A DNA stretch of 64,000 nucleotides from Pisolithus tinctorius (GCA_024663395.1 JANFAH010000002.1:1860001-1924000); one strand, 5' to 3'. Positions 30,827-43,542 are shown, numbered from the stretch's first letter. Numbers and translations: made by a program. Notes: generated from the letters alone by a model not told the origin.

Positions 30827-33800
30827 ATGGTAGATACCACCTTAAATGGCTGTAAAGCCTACATGATGATCAACACTGGAAGCACTGGAAACTTTGTGAG
30901 CCCAGCTTTCACCAAGGTCACAAAGATGAAAGTGTTTCCACTTGATCAGCAGCTTACACTGCAATTGGGCTGCATAGGTAGCCAATTGAAAATTACACAT
31001 GGCAGACTCTCCATGATAAAGATGGGCCACCAACAGACTGACTGTTATTTTGATGTGGCTAATATCAATTGCTACAACTGTATTCTAGGAATCCCATTTC
31101 TTAGGCAGCACAAAGTAGTGCTTGACTTCACTGAAAAGTCAATGATGATTGCAGGTGAAAAGGTCCTCATGCTCACAGAGCCTGAGGTCACCAGAGAGGG
31201 GTGCCCATGCCCCCCTAAAGCTGCCACCTCCTCAAGCAAATGACTAGCATGCCCTGCAAGGCTGTCACAGCCTTGTGAGGGCTTGCCAGGGGGAGGGTAG
31301 TTAGAGTCAAAAAGCAAGCCTACACTTGCAGTAATAAAACCAATACAAAAAAGAACATTGGGGGACAAAGATATACCTTGCCTAAGGGAGCAATGGTTCG
31401 AAAGGTTTAGACAAAGGTTTGAAGGGTCAAACTGAAACTACCTCCCTTATGGGAGTTCAACCACAGGATTCCCCTGATTGATGAGGACAAGTGGTACTTG
31501 TACCACTTGCCTCATTGTGCTGACATGCTGAAGCAACAGTTGTTGGATAAAATCCATCAGTACACAGACATGGAGTGGTGGGTGCTAAAAAGCATCCCAC
31601 AAGCCACATCTATGCTGTGTATACCAAAGAAGAATGGCAAACTTCAAACAGTCATTGACTGTTGTAAAGGAAATGAAAACACAATAAGGGATGTAACTCC
31701 CTTCCCTGATCAGGACCAGATCAGGATGGACATTGCAAGAGCAAAGTATTGCTCAAAGATCAACTTGTCAAATGCATATGAACAGGTACATGTCAAGCCT
31801 GAAGATGTCTGGAACACAGCCTTCTCAATGATTTATGGCACCTTTATAAGCCAAGTCATGCAGCAGGGGGATTGTAATGCCCCTGGGACATTTCAATGCC
31901 TTATGACTGCAATCTTTAGAGATCACATAGGACATTTTGTATACATCTACCTTGACAATATATTCATCTACAGTGATACACTGGAGGAGCATGAGCAGCA
32001 CCTCCAAATAGTGTTTGAAACACTATGTCAGACTGACTTCTTTCTCAAATGGGAGAAGTGTGACTTATATGCCAAGAAACTCAACTGCCTTGGGCACATA
32101 ATTGAATCGACACCAAGGGCATGCATGCAGATGGAGACAAGATGTCTCAAATTAGGAACTGGAGAGTACCTAGGTCACTCAATGAGGTTCAATGGTTTGT
32201 TGGTCTTGTAGAATACCTGGCACAGTTTATGCCAGATATTTCAGCATACATGATGCCACTAACTGGGATACAAAGGAATGGACATCCGTTCCTGTGGAGG
32301 GAAATCCATGATTGATGCTTCCAGATGATTAAGGACCTGGCTTGCAAGTACCCAGTACTCTTGCTGATAGATCCAAGGAAGGAAGAGCCAATATAGCTTG
32401 TCTGTGATGCATCACTCTATGGAGTAGGTGCACTGTATGGGCAAGGACCCAAATGGAAGACCTGCTGACCAGCAGGTTTCATGTTGAAAAAGCTGAGCAA
32501 TGCTCAACAAAACTATAGGACCTTTGAGTGAGAGACCCTCATGATAATTGAAGCTTTACTGAAATGGGAGGATAAACTCCTCAGGTTTAAGCTCACAATA
32601 GTGACAGACCATGAGGCCCTGGGATACCTCAAAACCCAAACAAACTGTCAAGCCAACAGGTCCAGTGGATAGATTATATGTCATGCTTTGACATGAACAT
32701 AGTATATGCCAAAGGCTCAGAGAACCAAGTGGCAGATTGCCTATCCCACTACTACAAGGAGGAAGGAGGAGACAACATCTCTGACAAGAACATTGAGTGG
32801 GCAAATGCCAACATATGCCTGGACCTGGAAGGAGATGATCTCCCTCAGGACAGATGGCAAGAGCTGAGACTATCAGCAATGGAAGAGCAGGAAGGAACTC
32901 TTCATAAGAGTAACTGGCTAAAGGAAAAATGGGAGAACCACATCCTGGAGGCTCAGGAGATGTCCTTGGCTGCAGAAAGGAATGATGAGGAAACCCCTCT
33001 TGCAATTGCAGAGGAGGATCCATTGATATTTGAATCTGCTGAGGCCTCATGAACTTCACCAATAACCTATGGAGATGCACCAGAATTCCTGGATGCCATC
33101 CATAAGGGATACAAGAACAAGCCTACACTTGTGAAGATACTAGCACAACTGTCACATCACCCTCAATTTGAGGAGAGAGATGGCCTGCTTTACACAAAAA
33201 ATTGTGGTGGAGAGGAAGTGTTATGCCTTCCACATGCAAAGTACAAGAACAATGACATAATTGCATGGGTCATAGACCAGGTGCACAGGATGCTGGGACA
33301 TTTTGGATCCCAGAGAACAGTGGATTTCATCACAGGTGGTACTGGTGGCCAAAACTCAGTCAAGAAATGGACAGGTTCTGCAGAACCTGCCCCATATGTC
33401 AGACAATGAAGGCTGACAACCAGTGGCCTCCAGGTTTACTGCACAGTCTACCCATGCTGAGATGACCATGGGGGTCAATAGCAATGGACTTTGTGGGACC
33501 ATTCCCACTGAGCAAAGGGTATGACTACCTGTGGGTAGTCCTATGCCATCTGATGTCCATGATACACCTGATACCAGTGAAGACAACAGTGTGAGCTTCA
33601 GAACTCACATGGATATTCATAAAAGAAGTAGCCCACTTGCACAGGCTACCAGAGACAATCATCTCAGACAGAGACACAAAATTTATGTCGACATTCTGGC
33701 ATGAGATGCACAGAATGCTAGGGGTGAAGCTCCTAATGTCAACTGCATTTCACCCACAGATGGATGGCATGTCCAAATGAGCCATATGCAATGTAGCACA

Positions 33801-34599
33801 GATGCTATGGTCAATGGTCTGTCCAGACCAGAGGGACTGGGTGTTGAAGCCACCAATGGTTGAGTTTGCAATAAACTCAAGCCTCAACAGCTCTACAGGG
33901 CTTGCCCCATTCAAACTGAACTACAGACATATGCCTGTAATGATGCAACACATTGAGAAAGGGACAATGACATCATCCTGAGGGGTAAGGATGTTCATCC
34001 AACAAGTGCTAGAAAATCTAGAAATGGCACATGATGCCATAATTAAGAGTAGGGTGGTGCAGACATATCATGCCAACAAGAAACAAAAGGAAGGAACTCA
34101 CCTTCAAATTGGAGACTTGGTGTATCTCTCCACAAAGAACCTGACCATGCCCAAAGGACAAGCTCATAAGCTTGTACCAAGGTTCATCAGGCCAATGAAG
34201 GTTCTGTGCTGTGATAGTGCAAGCAATACATATATGCTTGAGCTACCAGAGCAACTAAGAGTGAGACACATACACCCAATGTTTCACATTGGGCTTCTGC
34301 ACAAGTATGAGCCAAATGATGACTTACTGTTTCCAAGACATGATGCACATGCCTTCTATGATGTTGGTATGACTGATGACAACAAATGGATAGTGGATGA
34401 GGTACTCACCCACTGGTGGTCTGATAACAAGGTAGAGTTCCTTGTCAAGTGGAATCTGGGAGACTCCACATGGGAACCAACATCCCACTGCAAGAAACTC
34501 AAGGCCCTGGACAGGTACCCCAAACTTCAAGGCATGTGGAATGTATGCCAGTTGCCTCACAAGGCACAGGATATGCAAGAATGCATAGTAGCCACTTAG
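30827..34599 (+). pseudogene. Gypsy D pol: protease, RT, RNaseH, integrase, chromodomain
   Basis: Protease around INTGSTGNFV and CILGIPFLRQHK; the catalytic Asp of D-T-G is Asn here. RT from 31498 (TSMLCIPKKNGKLQTVID, GDCNAPGTFQ, YIYLDNIFIYSD); the second Asp of YxDD is Asn. RNaseH remnants follow near 32400-32700, then the integrase zinc region and core (AMDFVGPFP, ISDRDTKF) near 33480-33700. The C-terminal chromodomain (WIVDEVLTHWW, FLVKWNLGDSTWEP) ends at TAG 34597. Many breaks are TGA at sites where relatives have Arg (for example TTV-stop-ASE and MSK-stop-AI), plus at least one TAG. Confidence 0.85.
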
Positions 34600-34660
34600 T
34601 GGCTACAAGTAGTCATGTACTACTAATGGAACCAAACAGACTCAGAGAAAAAACAAAGTC

Positions 34661-34690
34661 AAATAAAAATAAAAATAAAAATAAAATAAC
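34661..34690. repeat. AAAAT microsatellite
   Basis: Short run of (A)AAAAT units directly downstream of the gypsy D pol stop codon. Confidence 0.7.
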
Positions 34691-34819
34691 AAAGATAAAG
34701 ATCAAAAAAGCCTAAAAATAACCAAACACTGCATTCTGTCAAAGGTAGATAGTATAACATAGCCATCTGCCAATCACTCCTTGTTCATGTGTTTGTTCTA
34801 TGTTGAGTATTACTTAAGT

Positions 34820-37151
34820 TTTTAATTATGCCTCATGCCCTCCCTTTTTTCCTCTTGCTTCTTCCTCACTCATTCCACTTTGTAGCACCACCTCCTTCCA
34901 ACACAACAAACCATCAAGTATGTCTTCCCATGATAACTGTTGCAGCACCCAGAGCTCATGCTTCCCCCAGCCCTCCCTGCACTGTTCTCACAGAGAGTCA
35001 GCCACATGTGATTGTGGTGAGCTCTCTGCATATCAAGGTGCATGACCTGATAGCAAGGCTCCTTCCTCACCATCCCCCACTGCTCAGCACAGCATGTGTA
35101 TGGTCAGCAGTGGCCAGAAGCATGCTCACTCCCCATCTGTCATGTTGTCACACACCTCATCTCAAGAGCACAATGATCATCACAACAAATGCCCTTGAGG
35201 ACCCTTCTGGGTGTGCCACCCACAACTGTCATTTATCTGGCATCATGATTCTGGTTGCATGACATGCAATGCTTACACATTGCATGTCTCCCAGGGCATG
35301 GCCCTCTCTGAAGCAGGCCTTACTCCTGCAATATTCAACCTTGCAGACAAAGCTGCATGCATCATCTGCCATTCTCCATACAATGACATGTGTCATTGCA
35401 TTGCATACCTTGAGGACAACCTCAATGACCATGATGATGAGATTCATCACCTACAAGACAAGATTGATGAACTCCATTGTACATGCCCAGCTCCCACATT
35501 GGTCAAGCAGGAGGCATGGGATTTCGAACATGCACAAATTGCATCCCTTGGTGGTCCTGACCACCACATCCTCAACCAGCCTGGAGCTGTTCCCTCAATG
35601 TCCCAGACAGCCCTCCCCACTGCAATGTTTATTTCAGGGGGGAGGGTGCAGGCAAAGCCTGCTGGTTCTCATGTTTCAAGGGAGCAACCCTCATCACAGC
35701 ATGGATGGCCTCACCATCCTCCTATGGAGGATGTGATGATGACCAACCATGCTGTCAACTTCCTGGACATCCCTAGTGATGTCCAAATGACTCTGGATGA
35801 GGGTGCACCCTCTGTTCCCACACAGGGAACAATGTTCCCTGAGTTCAATGGGATGGAATGGCCCCATCATGTGCTTAGTCTGGGTGAAGGCTCAGACAGT
35901 AAGAATAAAATCCTCTTCATGAGGATCAATGACAATCTCTATGCCTATGAGGGTGACAAGATTGACAGCATGAAGTGCAACCTCAGGTTGCACATCATCC
36001 CACTGGTCCTGGTGGGCAAGAGACCATATGGCTGGGCCATACAATTTGAAGGAGGCATCCTGGGGCCCATTGCCCTCTTCAACACCATGGATGATATCTG
36101 CCAGCTCTATGCAAGAGCATTAAAGGAGCCAGAAGATAAGGCTCCCTGCATCTGAAAGGCACAGGACCTTATAACTTACCTCAACTTGTGGAAAAGATGC
36201 AAGTTGGGGTTGAACAAAGTCATCAACCTTGCACTGAGCAAATGGAAGCCCCCTGTGTGGTCTTCCAAGAAATCTTGCTAGAGGAAAGAGGCTCTCAAAG
36301 AAAAGGGGAAGGCAGTCCAACCCCAAAGGGAGGAGGGGCAAGCATCTGCTGTGGGGATACCCCCACCTATGTCTGGCCCCTCTGGAGGTACTCCAGCACT
36401 GCAGGAGCAGATAGCAGACACTCCTTCAGGCTCAGCTCCAGCACCTGATGTAGGATCAACTCCTACCCCCACTCTCATTGACTGCATAGCAGTTCAACCA
36501 CATGAGACTCAACAGGTCTCTGAACAAAGGCCCAGGCTAAGCTCCCAAGCTCAGTCCTCCATGAGGACACAACCTCCTCACAAGGCAAAAGGGGCCAAGC
36601 CCTCTGCTGGGAAGTCTAGGGGTATCCCCAAGCTACCATCAAATGCCCCTCCCCTTGACAGCTCCATCAAAGCTTGGAGGGAGTTCATCAACAAAGAACA
36701 GAGGCACCCTTGCTGGGGCAAAGATGGCGAGTCCACACTTGTGGCCATGCTCCCAGGGGTACTGGGGACATCGAGCAGGCCAGATGACTCCAATGCAGAG
36801 GCCAATCCTCTGTCTCTGCACAACATCTGAGGGTTCCTCCTCTATGAGCACCTGGTGCCAGTTTCCTGGAGCCATAGGGCTTGAAATGTCTGTATGCACA
36901 AGTTGGCTTGCCTACTCACAGTAAGGGGACAATATTGGTCCCACCTTGACTGGGCAGAAGTCAGCCCAGTTGAAGGCACTTCACATCCCTGGGATGGTGA
37001 GTTCACTGCCTCAGTTGATAGGGCCTCAATTGCAGTGTATCTTGCTGCTAATGGAGTCAGCATGTATGATGCTGACAACATGCTACAATGGGCTCAACAG
37101 GCTGGTCAAGAGTATGTCAATGGCATCATTGTAAATGGAGGGGAGAATAAC
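34820..37151 (+). pseudogene. Gypsy D extra ORF downstream of pol, first part
   Basis: A proline/serine/histidine-rich beginning leads to a coiled-coil-like stretch (YLEDNLNDHDDEIHHLQDKIDELH, about 35408-35480). Next come a folded-looking region (FPEFNGMEWPHHVLSLGEG, RPYGWAIQFEGG, 35830-36100), a proline-rich linker, and AWREFINKEQ near 36670. The last part (VRGQYWSHLDWAEV...YVNGIIVNGGENN) is cut by gypsy E and continues at 43216. A few stops and at least one frame change break it. I recognise no enzyme or envelope motif. Its position between pol and the polypurine tract makes it part of gypsy D, in the place an env gene would occupy. Confidence 0.6.
37147..37151. repeat. Target duplication ATAAC of gypsy E, left
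   Basis: ATAAC here and at 43211-43215 directly flank the LTR ends of gypsy E. Removing E and one copy rejoins the frame GGENN-PQVMAKIK. Confidence 0.95.
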
Positions 37152-37510
37152 TGTTACAATACATACTCTTTTCTTTTCTCCATCTTATCTAATCTCTTGT
37201 CTTATCTTATCTCCTTGAGCTCACTCCAAACTCCAGTCTAGACCTCACCTTGCTGTGACCATGTGTTCTCCTTCTAGTACATTCTGCTCCACTATGATGT
37301 CATGAACCTCATGTATGCCTCACCATTGCTGCATGTACTATACTATAAGTACTGTTGCTCAATCACTCAACTAGTTCTAAGCTAGTTCATTTGGGTCTAC
37401 AAGTCCTAAAGTCCCCTGCTTCTAAGCTGTCTCCCCTCTTCTTCTCTCTACTTCTCTTTGTGGTTCCTTGTGCAAACCTACAACAAACCCTGTTGTTAGG
37501 TCTCATCACA
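37152..37510 (+). repeat. Gypsy E 5' LTR
   Basis: TGTTACAATACATACTC to TCTCATCACA, 359 bp. It is longer than the 3' copy by a short CTAATCTCTTGTCTTAT-type duplication. It contains TACTATAAGTAC, a TATA-like motif, at about 37340. Confidence 0.92.
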
Positions 37511-37973
37511 CTTGAACTAGCTTCTCATCATTGTACCCTCACACCATTCATTATCATTCCTCACTTCTTCCATGAAGGCTCATGGGTGTACTTGCCAAGT
37601 CCCCCAGCCTCTGAACCCAACCCAAACCTCTTCATTCCACTCATCTCTGAGCATCACTTGCTCACCCTGCTTTTCAATCTCACCCTCTACCCCCTTCCCC
37701 ACCTCCATCTTACCCTTCTCTGTCAACTCCATTTTCTGCTGCTTCCCCACCCTCTTTCTCTCACTGCTGAACCACAGTGTTCTGGCTTTTGTCTTTTGTC
37801 TCTCAACAACTGACTTCAACCTCTCTTGCTGGAACCCACCCCAGTGGTCACACCTCATGGAGGCAGGCCCCTCTCACTTCCCCCCCTGTTCTGTCCTTCC
37901 CCCCATCCAATGCTTTGTGTGTCAAGGCAACCACTTCAAGCAAGACTGCCCTCATGTTAATGGCAGGTGAACC
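37511..37973 (+). pseudogene. Gypsy E gag remnant
   Basis: Only about 130 residues remain, rich in serine, proline and phenylalanine, ending in a knuckle-like CFVCQGNHFKQDCP (C-x2-C-x3-H-x4-C). The capsid part is missing, so gag is largely deleted or was always short in this copy. Confidence 0.6.
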
Positions 37974-38796
37974 AGTATGCAGGAGTTTGTTCAGAAGGTG
38001 CAGGAGGTCATGCTTTGCCAGATGCCCTTTGAAGAGGTGCAGGTGTTCTTTTATGAAAAGCAAATCCATGAAATGAAAATGCAGGGAAGGCATGTAAGGG
38101 ACCTCCCATGGAAAGAACAGGAGGTGACCCTTCAGAAAATGCCATTCAGGGAGGTACAGGCCTTCTTCTATGAGAAACAGGTTGCCAAAATGAGGGCACA
38201 AAGAAAAAGGCCTAGGCCAATACAGGAGCAAACCCTGACTGGGCACATGCTTAGCAGGTTTTCAGTTTTGAATGTTGAGGAAATTGGTGAAGATCACTTC
38301 ACCCCTGAGGAGCCAAGCACAACAGTCCTGAAAGATGTATCTGTAGGTGTAACAAGGGAGGTGCCCAAAATAAGGACAGCAGATCCAAAAGCCAAGCTGG
38401 AGTTGGAAGTCATGTTGGAAGGAAGAGAAAAGAAGTGGGATGTAAAAGTGTTGGTGGATTCTGGAGCAAATGACACCTTCCTAGACAAGAAATGGGCTGA
38501 TGAAAATGACATTCCTCTTATAAAGCTTGGCTGACCTGTTGCTGTCCTCAATGTTGATGGAACCCCTAATGTCACTGGTAACATCACCCATGTCACCTCC
38601 TTCATCATGAACTACCAGGGACACCAAGAGTCCATCTGGGCCCAGGTCACTACACTTGGTATGCACCCTCTCATCCTCAGATATACCTGGCTACAGAAGC
38701 ATAACCCTGAGGTCTGTTGGGAAACCAAACAGGTAAAGCTCTCACACTGCCCTCAAGAGTGTCATGATCTCACCCCAAAAACAAGGAAGGAAAGAC
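37974..38796 (+). pseudogene. Gypsy E protease region
   Basis: A lysine/glutamate-rich segment with two copies of a PFxEVQxFFYEKQ motif, 39 residues apart, is followed by an aspartic protease (LELEVMLEGREKKWDVKVLV, DSGANDTFLD). A TGA after IKLG stands where the frame continues as PVAVLNVDGTPNVTG, again where an Arg would fit. It ends HPLILRYTWLQKHNPEV and breaks at the TA target of the mariner-type insert at 38797. Confidence 0.75.
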
Positions 38797-38798
38797 TA

Positions 38799-39815
38799 CA
38801 GTGAGGGACAAAAGTGTTGCAATGTTTGTGAGGTCTGACTTGTTGCTGATGTAGCTTGGGCTATTCTGCACAGATAATTATGATACCTATACCATTGGAA
38901 AGGGGTGACTCTAAGCTTTCCAGAGCACTAAGGTTCAGTCCAAACAAAGCAATACATGCTGAGATACACCCTATTCTTTCCAAAAAGTGCATTGCAACGC
39001 TTTTGTCCCTGACTGGTGAAATCATGAAATGTGACCTTTTGATGGGATTGAGGGCATGGAGGATGGGAAAAAATGCTTACATAATAAACCACATGGTCTT
39101 CCAGATGATTTGTCAGCATGTAAACAATGACAAACATTGGACTTGTACCATTAATCCTCCCTCTTTTACCACAACTCATGAATTCATCTCTCTAGCTCAC
39201 ATGGTCATTTTCTCAAGGAATTCTTATCAAATACTGGTGGCCACCACAGTGCCATCATTATAACATGCTCTCAGAACCATCAGTCCCTTAAAAAACCTGC
39301 TGTCAGTCATTTCCTGGACTGTTTCCCCCCCATGCCTGATGTGTTCTGGGACTAATCAGTACTTGGAAGGCTGAAAATGTTATGGAGGTCAATCTGGCAC
39401 TTCAGAACATGATGTGCAAACCAGTCCCCTCTCAACCAATGCATTTCTGGCACAGGGACAGTGGTATGGAAGTTAGGGCAAGACAAAATCCTCTTTACCC
39501 CTAGGTGTCATCAGAAGGATATGCTACTGAATTGCCATGGAGCAAAATCCTGTGCTTCCATCTGGCCCTGAATATTGCCTTTGGTGACATATGACCAAAT
39601 AATCCTTCCCCAGTCATCTACAGTTCAGATCAGAGCAAGATCTAGTGAACCCTCTTATGGTGCTCAGAGCACAAGGAGGATTTTGTCTCACCCCAACTTC
39701 CATATCAATGTTCCTGTGCCAGAAATGCATTGGTTGAGAGGGGACTGGTTTGCCCCAAGCTACATCAGCAACAAGTCAGACCTCACAAACATTGCAACAC
39801 TTTTGTCCCTCACTG
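38799..39815. mobile_element. Tc1/mariner-type non-autonomous element, 1017 bp
   Basis: Ends CAGTGAGGGACAAAAG and CTTTTGTCCCTCACTG form inverted repeats that match over about 60 bp. TA duplications lie at 38797-38798 and 39816-39817. Removing the element and one TA rejoins KTRKERL with AEEQEAQDME in frame. It encodes no transposase. Inside, a second inverted pair (39418-39495 with about 39665-39757) and an internal copy of the end (about 38990-39012) show a composite, hairpin-rich structure. Confidence 0.9.
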
Positions 39816-39817
39816 TA

Positions 39818-42752
39818 GCTGAGGAACAGGAAGCTCAGGATATGGAGTACCTCTATCCAAAGCTTCACTCCACTAGGATTAGAGCCAGTACCACTGAGGA
39901 ACTCATCCCAAAGGAGTACCATTGGTATCTCAAGGTGTTCTCAAAGGAGGAGTCAGAGAGGATGCCACTCCACAAACTGTGGGATCATGCTATTGACCTA
40001 AAAGACACCTTCACTCCTAAGTGTGGTTGCCTCATCCCCTTCTCTACTGAGGAACAGAAAGAGGTCTTGGACTTTCTCAAGGATCAACTGCGCAAGGGAT
40101 ACATCCATCCCTCAAAGTCCCCCCAGACCTCTCCCATCTTCTTTGTACTGAAGAAAGATGGCAAGAAGTGCATGGTTCAGGACTACCACTACCTCAATGA
40201 ACATATGGTTAAAATCACATACCCTCTCCCCCTCATTTCCCAACTCATTGATAAACTCAAGGGCTGTAAACTCTTCACCAAGATGGATCTCCATTGGGGA
40301 TACAACAATGTTCATGTCAAAGAAGGGGATGAATGGAAAGCCACCTTCATCACACACAAGGGCACTGATGAACCATTGGTCATGTACTTCAGCCTCTGCA
40401 ATTCCCCATCCACCTTCCAGAACATGATGAACAACATCTTCAGTGACATGGAGGATGTCCTAGTGGTTTACATTGATGATCTCATGATCTTCATGATGAC
40501 AGATGACAAGGCTGAACATGACAGGATCATCCTGGAGGTCTTAAGGAGGTTGAAGGAAAATGATTTGTTTGTCAAACCAGAGAAATGTTTCTTCAAGCAG
40601 AAGCAGGTAGAGTTCCTGGGGATGGTGGTTGGTACTGATGGGGTTAAAATGGATGAGAGCAAGGTGAAAGCTATAATGGAATGGCCAGTGCTGACAAAAG
40701 TCCACTCAGTCTGAGCCTTTTTGGGTTTGGCCAACTTCTACTGTCACTTCATCAAGGACTTTGCTCAGATAGCCCATCCCCTTAATGACCTCACTAGGAA
40801 AGACCAACTCTGGACCTGGGGTCCTCAGGAACAGCAAGCCTTCAACATGCTGAAAGTCACATTTACCACTACCCCTGTCCTTGCCTTCCCTGATCAGGAT
40901 AGAGTTCTGCCTTGAGACTGATGCTTTGGACTTTGCTATCAGTGCTGTCCTCTCCATAAAGTGTGAAGATGACCTCTGGCGACCTGTCACCTTCTACTCC
41001 CACTCCATGTCCCCTCCTGAGTGTAACTACCAGGTCTTTGACAAGGAGATGCTTGCCATCATCTGTGCCTTGGAAACCTGGCAGCACTACCTAGAGACAA
41101 CCCCCTATCAGTTTGAAATCTGGACAGACCATTCAAATCTCCAGTATTTCATGAAGGCACAAAACTTAGATTGTTGTCAAGTGCATTGGGCACAGTACCT
41201 TTCTTGCTTTAACCATAGGTTGGTCTATAAGCCAGGCCCCTCTATGGCCAAGGCAGATGCTCTCTTAAGGAGAGAGGATCACAAGCCAGAAAAAGGAACT
41301 GACAATCAGGGGGTTACTTTGCTTGACCCTTCAAGGGTGGCCTCCATGCTGGTGATTGGAGAAGATACAGATCTTGTCATCGCTTTAAAGTCAGCCTCCT
41401 CGGTTACTCCACAGCCCAAAGGGTCCACTCTCCAGGATGGCCTGTACAGCTGCACTGGGAAGGTCTATGTTCCCCCTGCCATCCAGATCCACTGCCTTGA
41501 GAAACATCATGACACCCCTGTTGCAGGACACCCTGGTTGGAGGAAAACCCTGGAACTTGTCTCTTGGAACTATACCTGGCCAGGCATGACCTCTTCAGTA
41601 AAGGACTATGTCATGGCCTGTCACTGTTGTCAAATGGCCAAGACCTCCTGTACCCCTCCTGCAGGCAAGCTGCTCCCCAACCCTGTCCCTGACCATCCTT
41701 GGACCAACATCTTGGTAGATCTTATGGAACTACCAGAAGCACAGGGCTTTGACAATGTCATGGTAGTGGTCAATCGGTTCTCCAAGGAGGTGGTGTTTGC
41801 ACCCACTGTTGAAGAGGTGTCCTCTCTCCAAACTGCAGAACTGTTCAGGGATCATGTCTGGACCCAGCACAGCCTCCCCTCCTCCATTATCTCCAATTGT
41901 GGTCCACAGTGTACCAGCACATTTACCAGCAAACTGTGCAAAATGCTTGGTGTTAAGCCCAAGCTCTCCACTGCCTTCCATCCTCACACTGACAGTCAGA
42001 CTGAGCATCTCAGTCAGGACCTGCAGCAATATCTCTGCCTCTTCATCAATGACAGACAGGATTCCTGGCCTTCCTGGCTTAAGATTGCCCAGTTCTCCTA
42101 TAATAACAAGTGTCAGGAGTCCACTGGCAAAAACCCTTTCTCAGTCACCCACTCTTATACTCCTCAGATGGGGGTTGAATTCTTCCTTTCCAAAGCAGAG
42201 GCTGCCACTGACCATGCTGTAGACTTTGCTAAACTCCTCAAGGATACAAGAAGGGCCCTAGAGAAAACTGCCAACCAAATGAGAGTCAGTACTGACTCTG
42301 AACAGTTGAAGACACCTTTCTATGCTGTTGGGGACATGGTCTGGTTGGAAACTTCGCAGATTTCCCTGTCCAGTTGCCCCTCCTGAAAGCCCACTGAGCA
42401 GTGGATCAGTCCCTATAGGATTGTCTCACTCAAGCCAAATGCAGTTGAGTTGAAGCTCCCTAAAACCCTCAAAATACACCTGGTGGTCAATGTCTCTCAG
42501 GTGAAGCCATACAAGGGACCAATAGAGGGCCAAACTGTCACCTGTCCTGGCCTGGTGGTGGGTCACAAGGGCAATGAAGAGTTTGAGGTGGAGTATGTTG
42601 CTGACTCCTGTCTCAAATGAAACAGACTGGAGTTCTTGGTCCATTGGAAGGGCTACCATGATGAGGACTGCACTTGGGAACCTGAATCCACCTTAAAGTC
42701 TGCCTCAGCTGCTGTGTGTGACTTCTACTGCTGTAACCCCTCTGCCCCTTGA
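39818..42752 (+). pseudogene. Gypsy E RT-RNaseH-integrase-chromodomain
   Basis: RT motifs include KKDGKKCMVQDYHYLN, FTKMDLHWGYNNV and VVYIDDLMIF (YIDD intact). A TGA follows KVHSV. A frameshift near 40900 separates RT from RNaseH (ETDALDFAISAVLS, WTDHSNLQYF). The integrase has the HHCC zinc region (H-x-D-T-P-V-A-G-H-P-G, CHCCQMAKTSC) and LVDLMELP. However, the core reads ISNCGPQ where SDRGPQ is usual, so the second catalytic Asp is Asn, and the Glu position reads SQDLQQYL, Glu to Asp. The chromodomain lies at about 42565-42700 (EFLVHWKGYHDEDCTWEP). Chromodomains steer integration to methylated-histone chromatin. Confidence 0.88.
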
Positions 42753-42855
42753 AAACTCCATGGCATGGACTCCTCCCTGTTCTCTTCCCTCTTCCACCCC
42801 CTTGAAAACTTTACCAACACTGTCCCAACCTTTAATTGCCTGGAAGTCGATTTCT

Positions 42856-43210
42856 AAGGAGGGAATAGTGTTACAATACATACTCTTTTCTTTTCTCCAT
42901 CTTATCTTATCTCCTTGAGCTTGCTCCAAACCCTGGTCTAGACCTCACCTCACTGCAGCCATGTGTTCTCCTTCTAGTACATTCCACTCCACTATGATGT
43001 CACAAACCTCATGTATGCCTCACTGTTGCTGCATGTACTATACTATAAGTACCATTGCTCAATCACCCAACTAGCTCTCAGCTAGTTCATTTGGGTCTAC
43101 AAGTCCTACAGTCCCCTGCTTCTAAGCCATCTCCCCTCTTCTTCTCTCTACTTCTCTTTGTGGTTCTTGGTGTGAGCCTACAACAAACCCTGTTGTTAGG
43201 TCTTGTCACA
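42856..43210 (+). repeat. Gypsy E polypurine tract and 3' LTR
   Basis: AAGGAGGGAATAG (42856-42868) directly precedes TGTTACAATACA. The LTR runs 42869-43210 (342 bp) and ends TCTTGTCACA. It is similar to the 5' LTR, with scattered transitions. Confidence 0.92.
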
Positions 43211-43215
43211 ATAAC

Positions 43216-43542
43216 CCTCAGGTTATGGCAAAAATCAAGCCCCTGAGGAAGGCTCTTGCCAAACCTTGCCCCCCAAGCAATGTCAGATCAAGGGAGTGGT
43301 ATGAGCATCAGGCTCAAGCCATTGGTTGCACCATCAACCAGGTCCCTCCAGGTCACATGCCCTTATGGGCTAACAATCAGCAGATCATCTCTGCATTCAC
43401 CTCTGTGGCATTTATCTATGACCTTCCCCACTGTCCTCATGGGGGAGCATCCACTGTCAGGGGAAATCCCCCTGCTAAAGACTCTGGGCCTGAGGAGGGC
43501 AAAATGACTGATGACCTGTTTGAGGACAAGGATAGGTCATGA
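43216..43542 (+). pseudogene. Gypsy D extra ORF, last part
   Basis: Continues the frame cut at 37151: PQVMAKIKPLRKAL, then WYEHQAQAIGC, and an acidic end TDDLFEDKDRS with TGA at 43540. No known domain. Together with 34820-37151 it gives an extra protein of roughly 850-900 residues in the ancestral element. Confidence 0.65.

Larger units (their letters stand above)
37152..43210 (+). mobile_element. Full-length chromodomain gypsy element 'E'
   Basis: LTRs at 37152-37510 and 42869-43210, perfect ATAAC duplication, gag remnant with zinc knuckle, protease, RT, RNaseH, integrase, chromodomain and polypurine tract. A Tc1/mariner-type insert (38799-39815) lies between protease and RT. The element is inactive through stops, a frameshift and lost integrase catalytic residues. 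It is inserted in the extra ORF of gypsy D. Confidence 0.93.
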
